DNA from: Lytechinus pictus
Taxonomy: Eukaryota > Echinodermata > Echinoidea > Temnopleuroida > Toxopneustidae
Direction: 5' to 3'
Length of the DNA: 64,000 nt
Assembly: GCF_037042905.1 (NCBI RefSeq)
Contig: NC_087249.1
Location: forward strand, 14,317,901 to 14,381,900
Part shown: one piece after another, positions 47,201 to 59,950 of the stretch
Layout of the letters: every line of letters starts with the position of its first letter
Position numbering within the stretch: position 1 is the first letter of the stretch
The notes under the pieces: model-generated
What the model was told of the DNA's origin: nothing
Seen by the model: only the letters and a program-made list of their open reading frames with translations
The model's database searches: none
Translations under genes and position numbers: made by a program

Positions 47201-50200
47201 AAATGCTAAGAAAGAAAACACTTATAATGATTTTAGTTTACTAGTATTCCATTTCTGTTTTGTACCCCTCCCCCTTCCTTCCTCCCACTAAAAGTGGATG
47301 GGGGTATAACTAATTTAACTTTGCAAGGCCTTTAATAAAAACAATTGGTGCAATTAATAAATACAATACAGTCCTGTTTCTTGTCAAACTACATGAAAAT
47401 GTGTTTATTAAACTTATACTTCTGCAACATGCAAGTTGGATCTACACAATATACAAGTCGACATAATAATCAATGAAATTGAAATATAAAAACGCGAATA
47501 CATTTAGTTCTTGAAATAGCTCTAATTTATGATAATTACAAAATATAATTACATAATTAAAGAGAGGAAATGAATAATGAAAAAAGATAAAGAATAGGAA
47601 TTGAAAGGGATATCAGGAAAATGGGAGCAGAAGTACATTAGAACACATTTGGTAAAAAAGACTCAGGTGATATCCAGTAAACAAAAACCCTATAAAACAA
47701 TGTATACATTTGTAGAAATAATACTATGTTATTAAGAAAATATATTTTGTTACTTACACTACCAAAGAAAAATTGTTTGAAAATATTTTATATTCAAATC
47801 AGTGTCAATTTATCAGGCAGGGAAAACAAAAGTTAAGTTTTGAAGGAAAAAAAAGTTTCCGGCAGGTTTCTTTACAAAGAAGAGCCAAAAGGTAAAGAGA
47901 GGGGAAATATGAAAAAAACTAAGAATAGACACATGTAAGAGAAAAGTGTGTGTGGATTTGTAATCAAATGTATTTGCGCTGTTAGCGAGAGTGTGTGTGT
48001 GTGCGTTTGTATAATTATGTATGTTTGCAAGTGCATGCTTGTCAAATAAACAGTTTATAAAGAATGAAATGAAATAGTACAAAGCATTAATCAACCATCA
48101 TCCAATCACATCTCTGTATAATCAAAGCTGCCCGAACTGTTCACATAAATGTCTATATCATTTTGTCCTGCCATGGAACGGCACCGGCTTCGGAGTTGAC
48201 CCAGTGCTTGATAAGATTCCTCTGCCTTTTTCCTTCCCTGCTGGAGGTATTGCTGCCAGCGACAGAGATGGTGTCTTGCATGTTAAGGCATGATCTCCAT
48301 GCTCCTGGGACGTAGTCATGACCAAGGTTCTCGGCACGGTCAAGCTGCTGGTTCTGCATACCTGGGTACCTTGTCCTCATCAAGTTGTGGAGGATGATGC
48401 ATGCCGTGACAATGAGCTTGACGGTAGCTGGCTGCTGCTGCATTGTGGTCAGGAGAACTTGAAACCTGTTGGAAAGAATGCCGAATGCATTTTCGACAAC
48501 CCTTCTGGCTTGGGAAAGCCGATAATTGAAGATGCGCTCCGACTGCGTCATACCTCTAAGACTGTACGGCTTCATCATGTTAGGGCGTAGAGCGAATGCA
48601 TCGTCGCCGACGAAAAAGTATGGTCCATCCTGGTTGTCGTTGGGAAGAGGATCTGGATCCGGAAGGCCTAAACTGCCATCTTCAACACATTCTCTCAGCT
48701 CAGAAGCATTGTAGATCTGAGCGTCTGATGCCGATCCCATACCACCAATGTCTACCCAGATGAAGCGATAATCAGCATCTACGAGCGCCATGAGGACAAC
48801 GGAGTAGAATCCTTTGTAGTTATAGTAAAGAGAACCACTGTTTGGAGGACATTTGCAGCTGACATGCTTTCCATCGAGTGCACCACAGGTATGGGGGAAG
48901 TTCCACTTCTCCATGAACTGGTCAGATATGGCACGCCACTCATTGGGAGTTGTGGGGCACTTCATCATCTCACCCTTGTACTCTTCGATGATGGCCTGGC
49001 ACACTTCTGGGATGAGCAGGGATATGGTATTGTGAGGGATTCTCCATCCATAGGACATTGAGCGATACTTGGTCCCAGACGCAAGATGTCGAAGGGTGAG
49101 AGCAAGCTTCAGGCCAGGATTGAGGGCATCTCTGTAGGTTGTATTCTGTTTGGTGATACTCGGGCCCACTCTTGTTAGCAGTTCGTCGAACATCTCTGGT
49201 GGCATTCGCATGAAATTTTTGAAGGCTGCCTGGTCTTCGTTGCGGAGCTCTACAAGAAGTTGATCATACAAGCCAAACTGTCTTCTCCTTCCGATCCAGG
49301 GTCGGACCCAGTATCTTCGTTGACTTTTTTCCTTTCTCCATCTGGAGACTTGTAGTTGGTGAATAGTCAGTGCCATTAGGTTATGCTGATGTTGGAGAAC
49401 TGCAATTTTATATTTCAATTGAGTGTCAGGATCATCCATCTTCCGAGGTGCTTCTTTCGAGGGCTGGAGGAGAAGTGATGAGGAGTTGGTGCCGGATACA
49501 CTTATATGCCCTATGACTACACGCTAGGCACACGTCAGGTATATGTTAGGAACACGCAAGATAAACGTTGTGTGCGTTAGAGACATGTTCAGCACTCGTT
49601 CAGCTCGTTCATATTCGTTGCGTGTTCGTTGGAATGCACGTTATGTGTGCGCCAGTTGTTCGTTCGAAATCAGCCGCCGAACTTGCGACGGATACTCAAC
49701 GTAGGCTCAGCGTATGTCTAGCGTTGGTCTAGCGCGCTTTGCGAATGTATGGCGACTTCATGGCGAATAGAGTCATGCGTCGAGCTCTGCGCATATTTTT
49801 GAGCATGCTCAAAATATCACGACGCACAAGCGGAGAGCGTCGAATACATAACGTTGGTAAAACGCGCTCGTCGAACGCTTAACGAACAATTGCGCAGATC
49901 TAGCGAGTAACAACGCATTGACCAAAACTGCCAAAATTCAACACGTGGGCCATGCGCCTCTCGTGCGTCGCCTATATGTGACCGGGCCTTTACATTCCCT
50001 GTAATTCTCTTCCACCTCTTTCTCTCCCTCTTTTCCCTGTCATTTTCCTATGTTCATTCCTCTCTCTCTCATCTTTTATTTCATTGTCTATATCTCTTTC
50101 ACCGTCTTTCTGTTTGACCCTTGCTGTCTGTTTGTCTTTTCTCTCGTTTTCTTTTCAAATCATTCTTTATTTTTCTCTTTTTTTTTGGTTTCTTTGTTTG

Positions 50201-53200
50201 TTTCTTCAGCTGCCTTCCTGTCTGACCCTCATTGTATATATTTCTTTCTTTCACTCTTTCACTCTTTCTTTCTTCCTTTCTTTCTTTGTCTGTCTATCTG
50301 TCTGTCTTTCTTTCTGTCATCTGTTGTCAAATTTTTACACTGTCCTTTTGTCTGTCTTTGTTTTTTCTTAAGCTGTGTGTCTCTCCATCTCTCTGTGTAT
50401 GTCAGTCTCTCTGTGGCACTCTCTTAGTCTCTCTCCCTTTCTCTCTCTCACATGCATGTTTCTTTCGCCTTCCTCTGTCCCCAGTGATGCTTAGTATGAA
50501 CCCCCTGACCTGGGCTGACTCTTCCTGCATTTCAGTTCTATCTGTTTTAATATGTGCATTAGAGATGAGTGTTCATGGTAAGCCCAATGCATGAGTTGTC
50601 TTCCGGTTATGAGGGCCCCTTGCATGTTAAGCTGTTTGTTGCTATCCCTGCTACTCTTCCCTTCCCAGGGGATGGCATTGAGCCTTTAGCCTTCCCAGAC
50701 AATGCTTTATGTGATGTAGACAATCAGATCATGAAGATAAAGACACACAAAACAGACATAGTGTTTAATAGAAGGATCAAGATACAAGTGCTACTTGACA
50801 AGTGTACAATGAGTTGGAGAAATAATGAAACAGTATGCTACATCTCTATAAAATAAATAGGTTTTTCAATTTTCTTGTGACTTTCATAAAGTCAAATGTA
50901 TATATATATAATATTCATTTCAATTTAAAATTTAATACTGTTATAACACCTTATTGCTATTTTGCAGTTTAATAACCTTTTAGATTAGAGATTGATTCAT
51001 GTTCTGTTCTCAAAACACGGTACATAGTCAAAATATCACAAATTAAAATGTCAACATATAAATTAAAGATATTGTGTAGAATTCATGTATTTATTTCCCC
51101 TGTCATGGTAATCATATATACATTTGGAGGTGTAAAATGAATAAATACCATTGTTATCTACAATCATCAGTTATATTTATTTGTATATGGTTTGCCAGAT
51201 GGCTCTCTACTTTGTATTATTGAGTGTATTGTTTATGTCACAGGACTCTTATGTACCAATAATTTTCTGGCTAATTATAATGCGATTTAGACATATTGCA
51301 TCTAGGCACTTGCAGAATTATTATTAACCTGGTTGTGTGGATTCAATCAGTCATTCCCGCACACAATTTATGCACATTCTCCAATCCCTGGGGAGTATTT
51401 CAGTCAGTCACATCCTACCGGGTACCCACTCAGCACCTGGGTGGAGAGTGGCTAAGTGTGGATTGACGCCTTGCCAAAGGATACTAGACAGCGGTGGAAT
51501 TTGAACACACAATCCTTTGATTAAAAGGCGAGAGCCAGAACCACTACACCACGGCTCTTCCACACAGTTATACAATCATCTGGGGTCAAAGGAGTATTCC
51601 ATAAAACAAAATGGGAAACAAAAATTAATATATTATTTCATTGTTTGAAATACATCCCCAATTATTGGGTATTGCAGGAATTGATCTTATAAAGATATGA
51701 AACTATTAAGTTTCAAAGTAGACTGTTTTATTTCCAAATCAATTAAAAAAATTTCAATGAAACAATAAACAATCAATAGAAATGTATATGTAAAATAATA
51801 GTTCAAGCAAAACATAACAAAATACAATTCAACACAAAAGAAATGCAGCGTATTTGTTTTTGGATAATGGTGCATGCAAAATGCCAAGGTATGGATTGTA
51901 TGGAATACACAATTGAGATAAATAAAAATATTGAGAGTCAAATTTCCATGCTTCATTTAAAAAAAAAAGGTTCTTGTACATGTACATTCTGCATGCAAAC
52001 AAACTCTCTTTCTTTCTTTTAGTATAGAAAGCATGTAGGTAGATGTAATGCAGCATTATACTATGTGTAACAGATTTCTATCACATTTTGAACTCTAGGA
52101 AATACAGCATTCTTGTCGTCTAATATAAACACACTGTTTCCTTTCCAGGATGCATAAGGCTTTCAAGATGAGTGCTTATGGCATGTAGCCTTATGCTGTA
52201 AGAGGGATTCGTTGTTGTCCTTTATGGTTCTTTTGTAATTTCACATGGCAATCTTTATCAGGCTTTAGAAAAGGCGGATATGTTTCATCATGAATGCTGA
52301 CTTTCACAGTTTGAGTGATTCGAAGGATGCTGAGTCCTAATTTTCTTTTACTTTCTTCAAGCAATAGTCTCTTAATCTTATCTTTCTTCGTCTACCTCTT
52401 TCTTTCCTTCTCTCTTCTTTCCTCTTTTTAATATTTTTTTTCTGCTCTTTATTGATATCCATATTGCAATTCTGGTCTGTCATACAAAAAACTATTTATC
52501 CTAAATATTTTCACACTATTTTGTCTGCAATTAGTGCTCCATTTTATGTCAATTCATAATCCCTGAAAATATCCTATACTTTTCTCTCAACCCTCCCCCC
52601 TCTCTTTTGTTGTCTCTGTATCTTTATCTCTTCTCATTTTCCCTTTTCCTATCTCCATTTCTCTTGTCTATATGGCCCTCTCTCTGACTCTCTCTCTTTC
52701 GAAAAAAACATCTTTTAAATTACTCATGTGATCTCTCTTGATCTCTCTCTCCCTCTGCAATCCATCATTTGTTGCTTTCATTGTTTGGTCTGCACACATG
52801 AGCATCAGCCAAGCAATGCCATTACATCATTGGAAGAGTAAACTCTCCTTTGCTAACAGCTCCCGTCACTGCTTCAAATGTCACTCATGGTGACATTTGC
52901 ATTCCTTAAGACAATGGAATGAACTGAAACACAAAAGTAGGGCCTGTTATCAGTATCAGGGTTCTTGCCCTGCAAGGTAGAGGCGTCCAGCTCTTTGCTT
53001 AAAATTAATACACCACCCGGCACAAATTTTTCTGATAAATATAACTAAAATTTGCTAAATATGTACCAATTCAATCTTACATCAAGCCAGCTTGCAAAGT
53101 TGTAGTTCTTGCACAATGCAGATTTTGCATGACTTATTTTGCCAAGGACATTCACCACCAATCTTGAGCAAAATTATTTTATTGCAAAATGTCCGCTCGC

Positions 53201-56200
53201 TCCAATTTTCAGCTTCGCCTCTTCGCATTTTACCTGGCACCTAATTTGTCCTAGCTCGAACCTTGATCAGCATTAAGCTTTATCTCAGAAGATGTTATAA
53301 GCTTTCACTCCTTTTTACAAAAAAGTGTCCTAGTAGTAGGAGTGGGCTATACATGGGTCAAAAATACTTTTTTTGTCATTTCAATATGACAACAGTTTTT
53401 TTTTATTCCTTGTAATGTATCTCAACATGGAATAACAATATTTTTTGTCTCCGGTCCGAGAAAAAAGTGTGCCGGGCCAAAATCCAAAATGGCTGCCAAA
53501 ACCCCCCAAAATCACAGTTTTGGCCACAAATTTTTTATTTGGTGGTCAATTTCTCTGGTTTTGGTGTCTATTTATATGTTTTGGGGGCAGGCAATTTGTT
53601 TTTCCTATAATTAGTACTTGTAAACCATTATTTGTAGAGTTAAAAGGTAATTATACCTAAATTTTCCCATTTTTGTAGCCTTTTTCAGCCCAAAAGTGGG
53701 TTTTATCATCCTGGGGTTCTGGGATATTAGATGGTACGAGGTCAACAATAGCAAGCAGCTTCATATAGCTATATTGCTTTTATTCCTCCACTTTGGGTTT
53801 TACGGATATTTGTGAAATATATCTTATTAAATAAAAAATGTCAATTATCCATTGGGGCTATACAGTATACATATGTACAATGTACTGTGCATACATACTG
53901 CACTGCATAAATGCATTGGCCACCATGACAGATAACAAGGCTTGTATAAACTATAGTGTCATAGAAATGAGCTCTCAGGTTTAGAATTAGATGCCTCAGA
54001 AATTGAAGATATGTTTTTTCTCAGAAATTGAGGACGTTTTGTCAAATATGCTAATTCAGGGGGCGGAGAGAGGTAATTTACACTGTAGCTATTCTGGGCC
54101 CCGTTGCATAAAAAATTACCATTATGTTAACTTAACTTAATGGTAACTTGCATGCAATCCTTTATTCTGATTGGCTGTTGATCAGCGTTACCATGATACT
54201 AGTAGTTACCTGACCCCATAAACATAGGCCAGTTAGACACCAGAACCAGGTTTAAAAAAAGCCTCCAAATTAAGAAGATATGGCTAAAAATGTGATGTAC
54301 GTATATATACATGTATGTGATATTTACATGTAAGTGTAATTTAATTTGCTGGTTTCACCATGTACATCAGCTGACAAGGAATCAAATTCACAATCTTATT
54401 CTAAACCTTTGAAGCTCATTTCTATGACACTAAAGTTTATATACAGGCCTTGTCATATGCCATGGTGGTCAATGCATGGATATATGCAGTGTAGTATGTA
54501 CAGTGCATTGTACACCGTATAGCCCCTACGGATAAATGACATTTTCTTTTATTTGATAAGATATATTTCACAAATATCCGTAAAACCCAAAGTGGAGGAA
54601 TAAAAGCAATATAGCTACATGAAGCTGCTTGCTATTGTTGACCTCGTACCATCTAATATCCCAGAACCCCAGGATGATAAAACCCACTTTTTGGCTGAAA
54701 AAAGGCTACAAAAATGGGAAAATTTAGGTATAATTACCTTTTAATGGTTTAAAAGTACTAATTATAGGAAAAACAAATTGCCTGCCCCCCAAAACATATG
54801 AATAGACACCAAAACCAGAGAAATTGACCATCAAATAAAAAATTTGTGGCCAAAACTGTGATTTTGGGGGGTTTTGGCAGCCATTTTGGATTTTGGCCCG
54901 GCACACTTTTTTCTCGGACCCGAGACAAAAAATATTGTCATTTCATGTTGAGATAAGGTAAAAGGAACACAAAAAAACTGTTCCCACAGTAAAACCAAAA
55001 ATCACCCTTTTATAGCCCACTCCTACTAGTAGGCAACATGTTAATTCAACAGTATGAAAAAGAAGAGTATTGAATTCACCTTTTCTTTATAATTATAGCT
55101 TTTTACACCTTACTTCCTCTTCTGTTAAATGTTCTTGTCTAATATGAATGAAGAGAAAAATTATATAAGTAATGAACATATTTGGAAATGGCATGTGAAT
55201 CCAGAGGAGTGGTAGCAAGAGCTTCATAGGTTTCCCAAGTTTTTGATAATATTTTGTCATTTCATTATCTGTTCATCTCATGACATAACCTTGTGCAATT
55301 ATTGGGTGAATTCAATTCATCAGAGACCCACATTATGATTAAAATTTATTCTCTGCTACATGTATACATTATTAGGAAAGAAAGAAGAACACACTTATCA
55401 AACTGATTTTATCAACCTTAAACACAAACAAGAAGCGTAATCATGCTCAATTAGCCACTCTCAAGGCGCTAGGCATAGTTAATTACTTCCCTAATGAATT
55501 GAAAGTACTAGCGCTATTAGCTTGTATATATATTAAACACTTGCCTGTGTGACAATTAGTAATTTAAACCAGGATGCAAGTTCTCTCCAATTCACATTTT
55601 GTACTCCAACTCTCATTATCTCAAAATGAAAGATGGAGGGAAATGAAGATATTTTCATGAATATTGGCATGTTTTGTAGTTGATTAAAACCAGGATATGA
55701 GTCGAGTTTCATTTTCTTCCAGAATCAACCTCATAAAAAATACAACACATTGTACACATGTGCATATTTTGTTATAGTTAAGAATTAGTTAATGATTAAT
55801 GGTAATATATATGTGGCACTTTCTAAAGTGAAGTTATATCACACGGTCATTGCTTGAAATCATTAGTAATGCGCCATGAGCACTTTACACAGAGTGGATT
55901 TGGCACTTTCAAAGTCACATTGTTATTTTTTAAACATTATCATAACTTTTATAATTTTTATCATCATTATTACTATTATCATTATTGTTATTATTATTAT
56001 TAGAATTATCATTATATTTACTGTTATCATTATTGTTATTATTATTTTTATTGTAAACAGTAGATGGTTGAATATTGATATTTTATGGAATTGCTTTTTT
56101 ATAGGGTTGATAAAAATGATAAAAAATAAAAGTAGGATGTTTGCTTTAATATTTTGTTTGTGATTGGTCTGTTTACAGTATTGGTACTTCTCAATTCACT

Positions 56201-59200
56201 ACCGCCATGATACTCAGAGGCAGTATGAACTACGTTGTGAAACGGAGGGAGAGGTCAACGCCTGGGTGGATGCTATTAAACACTGCAAGTAAGTTTATTT
56301 TTTGTTGGTTTATTATGCTTAAAAGTTAAATACCATTTAGAGCAATAGTGGTAGAGAGAGAGAGAGAGTGAAAGAGGAAGAGAGAGTGGGAGTGAAGTAA
56401 GAGGGAGAGACGTTATATAATCACTTGGAAAGATGAACAGACAGACCAACAAATTAACAGATTTGGACAAGAGAGTCAGAGAGAAACAGTACGTAGACAT
56501 GCTAAGCCTTCCGCATGGGTGAGACTCCTTCATTAGGGACCCTTAGCTCATCCCCTCAAATTATCACGCATGTATCCCAGCCTGTCCCCATATTTATTAT
56601 ACACAATGCCTGTGTTCTCATGCCGAATCACGGAATAATCTCACGCATGCATGTAGCTGGTATGAACATGCCCTACAGCCATTCAAAGATGGACAGACGC
56701 ATATATACGGTGACCCGACATTTCCTCCGGTCTTGATATCTCAGTCGCCATAGGGAAAGAGTTAGGATTGTAATTGAGTTCTTGGTTCAGATAAGGATTA
56801 GGGTTTATTTAGTTTCTGAGGTTAAATTTTATGTTTAGCTTTATGTCACGGAACCGAATATAAACACAAAATAACAAACTAAGGAAAGAGGGGGGGGGGG
56901 CAGGTACATGTTTTTGCAAACAACAGGGAGACAGACATGAAAGAAATTGACGAATAAAAGAGAGAGGTAGGGTGGGGTAATAGTTTGCAACTATTAGGAA
57001 AGATTAAAAACACACGAAGAAATATATTAGAAATTGACAAGGAAAAGATAGAGGTAGGGTGGGGTATAGTAAAAAGCATTAGGAAAGATTGAAAAACACA
57101 CATACAAATCTAATAACAGAAATTGACAAATAGAGAGAAAATAGGGGATATGGGATGCATATTTTACAACCATAGTACAAAGATAGACAAACACGCATAA
57201 TAGAATTGACAAAATTAGATAGAAAAAAAGGAGGTTGGGGTACATATTTTACAACCATAATGAAAGATAGACAGACACATGCGCACACACACACATATAA
57301 AAAGTAACAGAAAGGGGAACAAATTATAAAGAAAGAGAGAGAGAGAGAGAGGAAAGAGGAATGCATATTATCACAAACACCTGTATATGGGCTTAGAGAG
57401 ATAAAGTGAGATGAAGTTTACAGGGGTTGCCAAACAAGTAAACACAGCTAATAGAAATGGAAATTTATGTAGAGAGACAAGCAAACAAATTAAGCTGTTA
57501 ATAGAAACATATATATTTTTTGATGTTGGTGATAATTAAAGGTTTGCATCCTGTTCACTGTTTAGTTTTCACCGATGACCCGTCCTGGTTTTCCCCAACC
57601 CGTCTCGTGCACGCAGCCTCTCTTGATTCTCTATTTACAATCTCCATCAAATACAATGTAGCGAGTGGCATTTGATTCTTGCCTCGGCTGCCATGTTGGT
57701 TGTGAGGACCCCTTGACAACGAACTAATACTGCCATGCATCTCCTGGGAACTGCTCTATCAAGATGCAACGCGATATTTAAAGAGGCTTCCCTCGTCCTC
57801 TCCGCGTCTTTCCTAGGTTTTTTACCGTCTCATTCCCATGCATGTCTTACATGGGTTCATTACCTTTTCCGTGCATTTTCGTTACTTTCGCTAGTTTCTC
57901 CTTGTTTGTGTGAGATTGCTGACCGTGTTTTTTTTTTTAAGTCACAAAAGCATTTTCCATTTAGAGCTTCTGGGTATTGTTTTCCCTTCATTCAATCCTC
58001 ATTTATATTCTATTTTTTATGTTTGTTTGATTAATCTGTTGAAGTAATATTGTAAAAATACCAGGATTCCTCCTTCTTATCAATGCAGCGCTTTTTTGTT
58101 TTCTTGAAACAAGTGTTTGTCATTGCATTTAATTGTTCTATCTGCTTTTTTATTTCATAAGTGGTAACTTTCTTTTGCATAATTTAAATCATATAGACTA
58201 AGGGAGCATTTTCATAAATGTATGACTTTCAATGAAAAAGAATAGAAGGACAGCTAGAAGAAAATGAATATTTACTACGATTTAATTTAATATCTAAAAA
58301 AAAAAAATTATTTTGTTATCAACTGTTTTCTGTTGTGTTTATTTGGAGAATTGGTGTCATGTTTTTAGGGTAGAATGCTATCTAAAATTGATCATTGGTT
58401 TTCAAGCAATCTTCTTGTGGGTAAGAATCCTTTTCCTGCAAATGATGAATGTTATGATAATTGGGCAATAGATCATTTTGTTTGGGACTCTTGGGAGTAT
58501 TTTTAGTACACTTTATCTATGATTCAAAGCATTATGCTACATTATACTATGTTATGAAAAATGTATTATACACATGCCGAACCATAGGCCTTTTCTGCTT
58601 TATTCATACATGTCTTTTTATTTGTCATGTCTAGAAGTGCAATTTTCCTTAATGTTCAATGAATTTCTTGAATGTATTATACAGTGTATTTCTATAGTTA
58701 TGTCGACATGTTCAATTTTCTTAGTGTTAATGAATTTCTTAAATGTAGTATACATTATGTAACTATAGTTATGTCGACATGTGCAATTTTCTGTTAATTA
58801 TCAATCTAAATCTAAATTTGTTTGCATATATATCATAGACTAATTAATTAAAATTGAATTAGATTAACGCAGAAGAAAACATAATATCAAATCAATTTCT
58901 TCTAATATATGCTCACAATTTTCCCTCCTGTCTTTCAACATCTCAGTTTCAATGCGATACTGCTGCAGAAAGAGGAATTAGAACAAAAGTACCTCCATCT
59001 TCTTCAGATACACGACAGCGAGAAGATAGCAAAGTTTGGTCTCCGTCAGCAGTGTCAGGAACTCACAGCTGAAGTAGCCAAACTCAAAACAGAAGTAAGT
59101 CAATATTAATAGATTCATTGGCCCATATTCTGAAGTCTGGCTATAATTATGCCATGGTCTAACTCTTCATGTATGTTAAAATTATAGCAAGCCAAAAATT

Positions 59201-59916
59201 TGAAAATTGAAGTTACATTATTTGTTTCCTATCCTTCTTTGGCTCTTTCCTTGAGTTTTGATGATGAAGAGAGATTTTGCAGTAACTATTCCCAGTCAGT
59301 TATGAATGATTTATGTATCAATAACTAAAAAATTGAATTTTTAATGTTAGATATATCTGTCACAATTGGCTATGCATAGTAAACCATGACTTTGAAGCAG
59401 CATTATTGGGATTAAAACCGAGTTCAGAGTATGGGCTGTAAAATTTTTAACAGACAAATTATTTTTGTTGTGATATTAAGACTTTATCAAGTGTTCAAGA
59501 TGGTACATATTCATTCTTAAAAAGAAAGTACACCGCGACCATGCCATACTTATTTTGAAAGTATGAAGGTCAAAGGTTTTTTCAAAAAGATTTTTAATTT
59601 CACCATACACACCATAAATCCAGCAAGTAAGTAATATAGCTGATGGTGTATTATCATTTTATTTTTTTATTATGTAAATGCCTTATCACACGGATTATGG
59701 CAATGAATTAAACCATTACATTCATGTATTTGTTGATATGTCAGTTGAACCTGCTGCAGAGGAGAGAAAGGAAAATGTCTGGTTCAATCAAAGGAACTCC
59801 AGAAGATGATGAACCGGAGGATATTAAAAAGATTAAGAGAGTAAGTCTGCCAAGTCTTTCTCTTAAGATAATGAAGATGATGATAATGGTGATGATGATC
59901 TTGATGATGATGGTCT

Positions 59917-59950
<34 letters not shown>

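Larger units (their letters stand above)
43885..49989. mobile_element. intact PIF/Harbinger DNA transposon (6.1 kb)
   Basis: Left end AGGCCCGGTCACATATAGCC; right end inverted AGGCCCGGTCACATATAGGC, continuing GACGCACGA in both. TTA flanks each end (43882-43884 and 49990-49992). Inside are two uninterrupted genes: a MADF-BESS protein on + (44279-46101, one intron) and a DDE transposase on - (48153-49439). This two-gene layout is the hallmark of PIF/Harbinger elements, whose DNA-binding partner brings the transposase to DNA and the nucleus. Both subterminal regions are rich in CG-containing words (GCGTTCG, AACGCGC). Intact frames and matching ends suggest recent activity. It sits in the RasGRF giant intron. 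Confidence 0.92.

Noticed and set aside
50050-50594. Overlapping long frames rich in Leu/Ser/Phe
   Set aside because: They lie in pyrimidine-rich simple sequence, overlap in several frames and have no domain; compositional artefacts.
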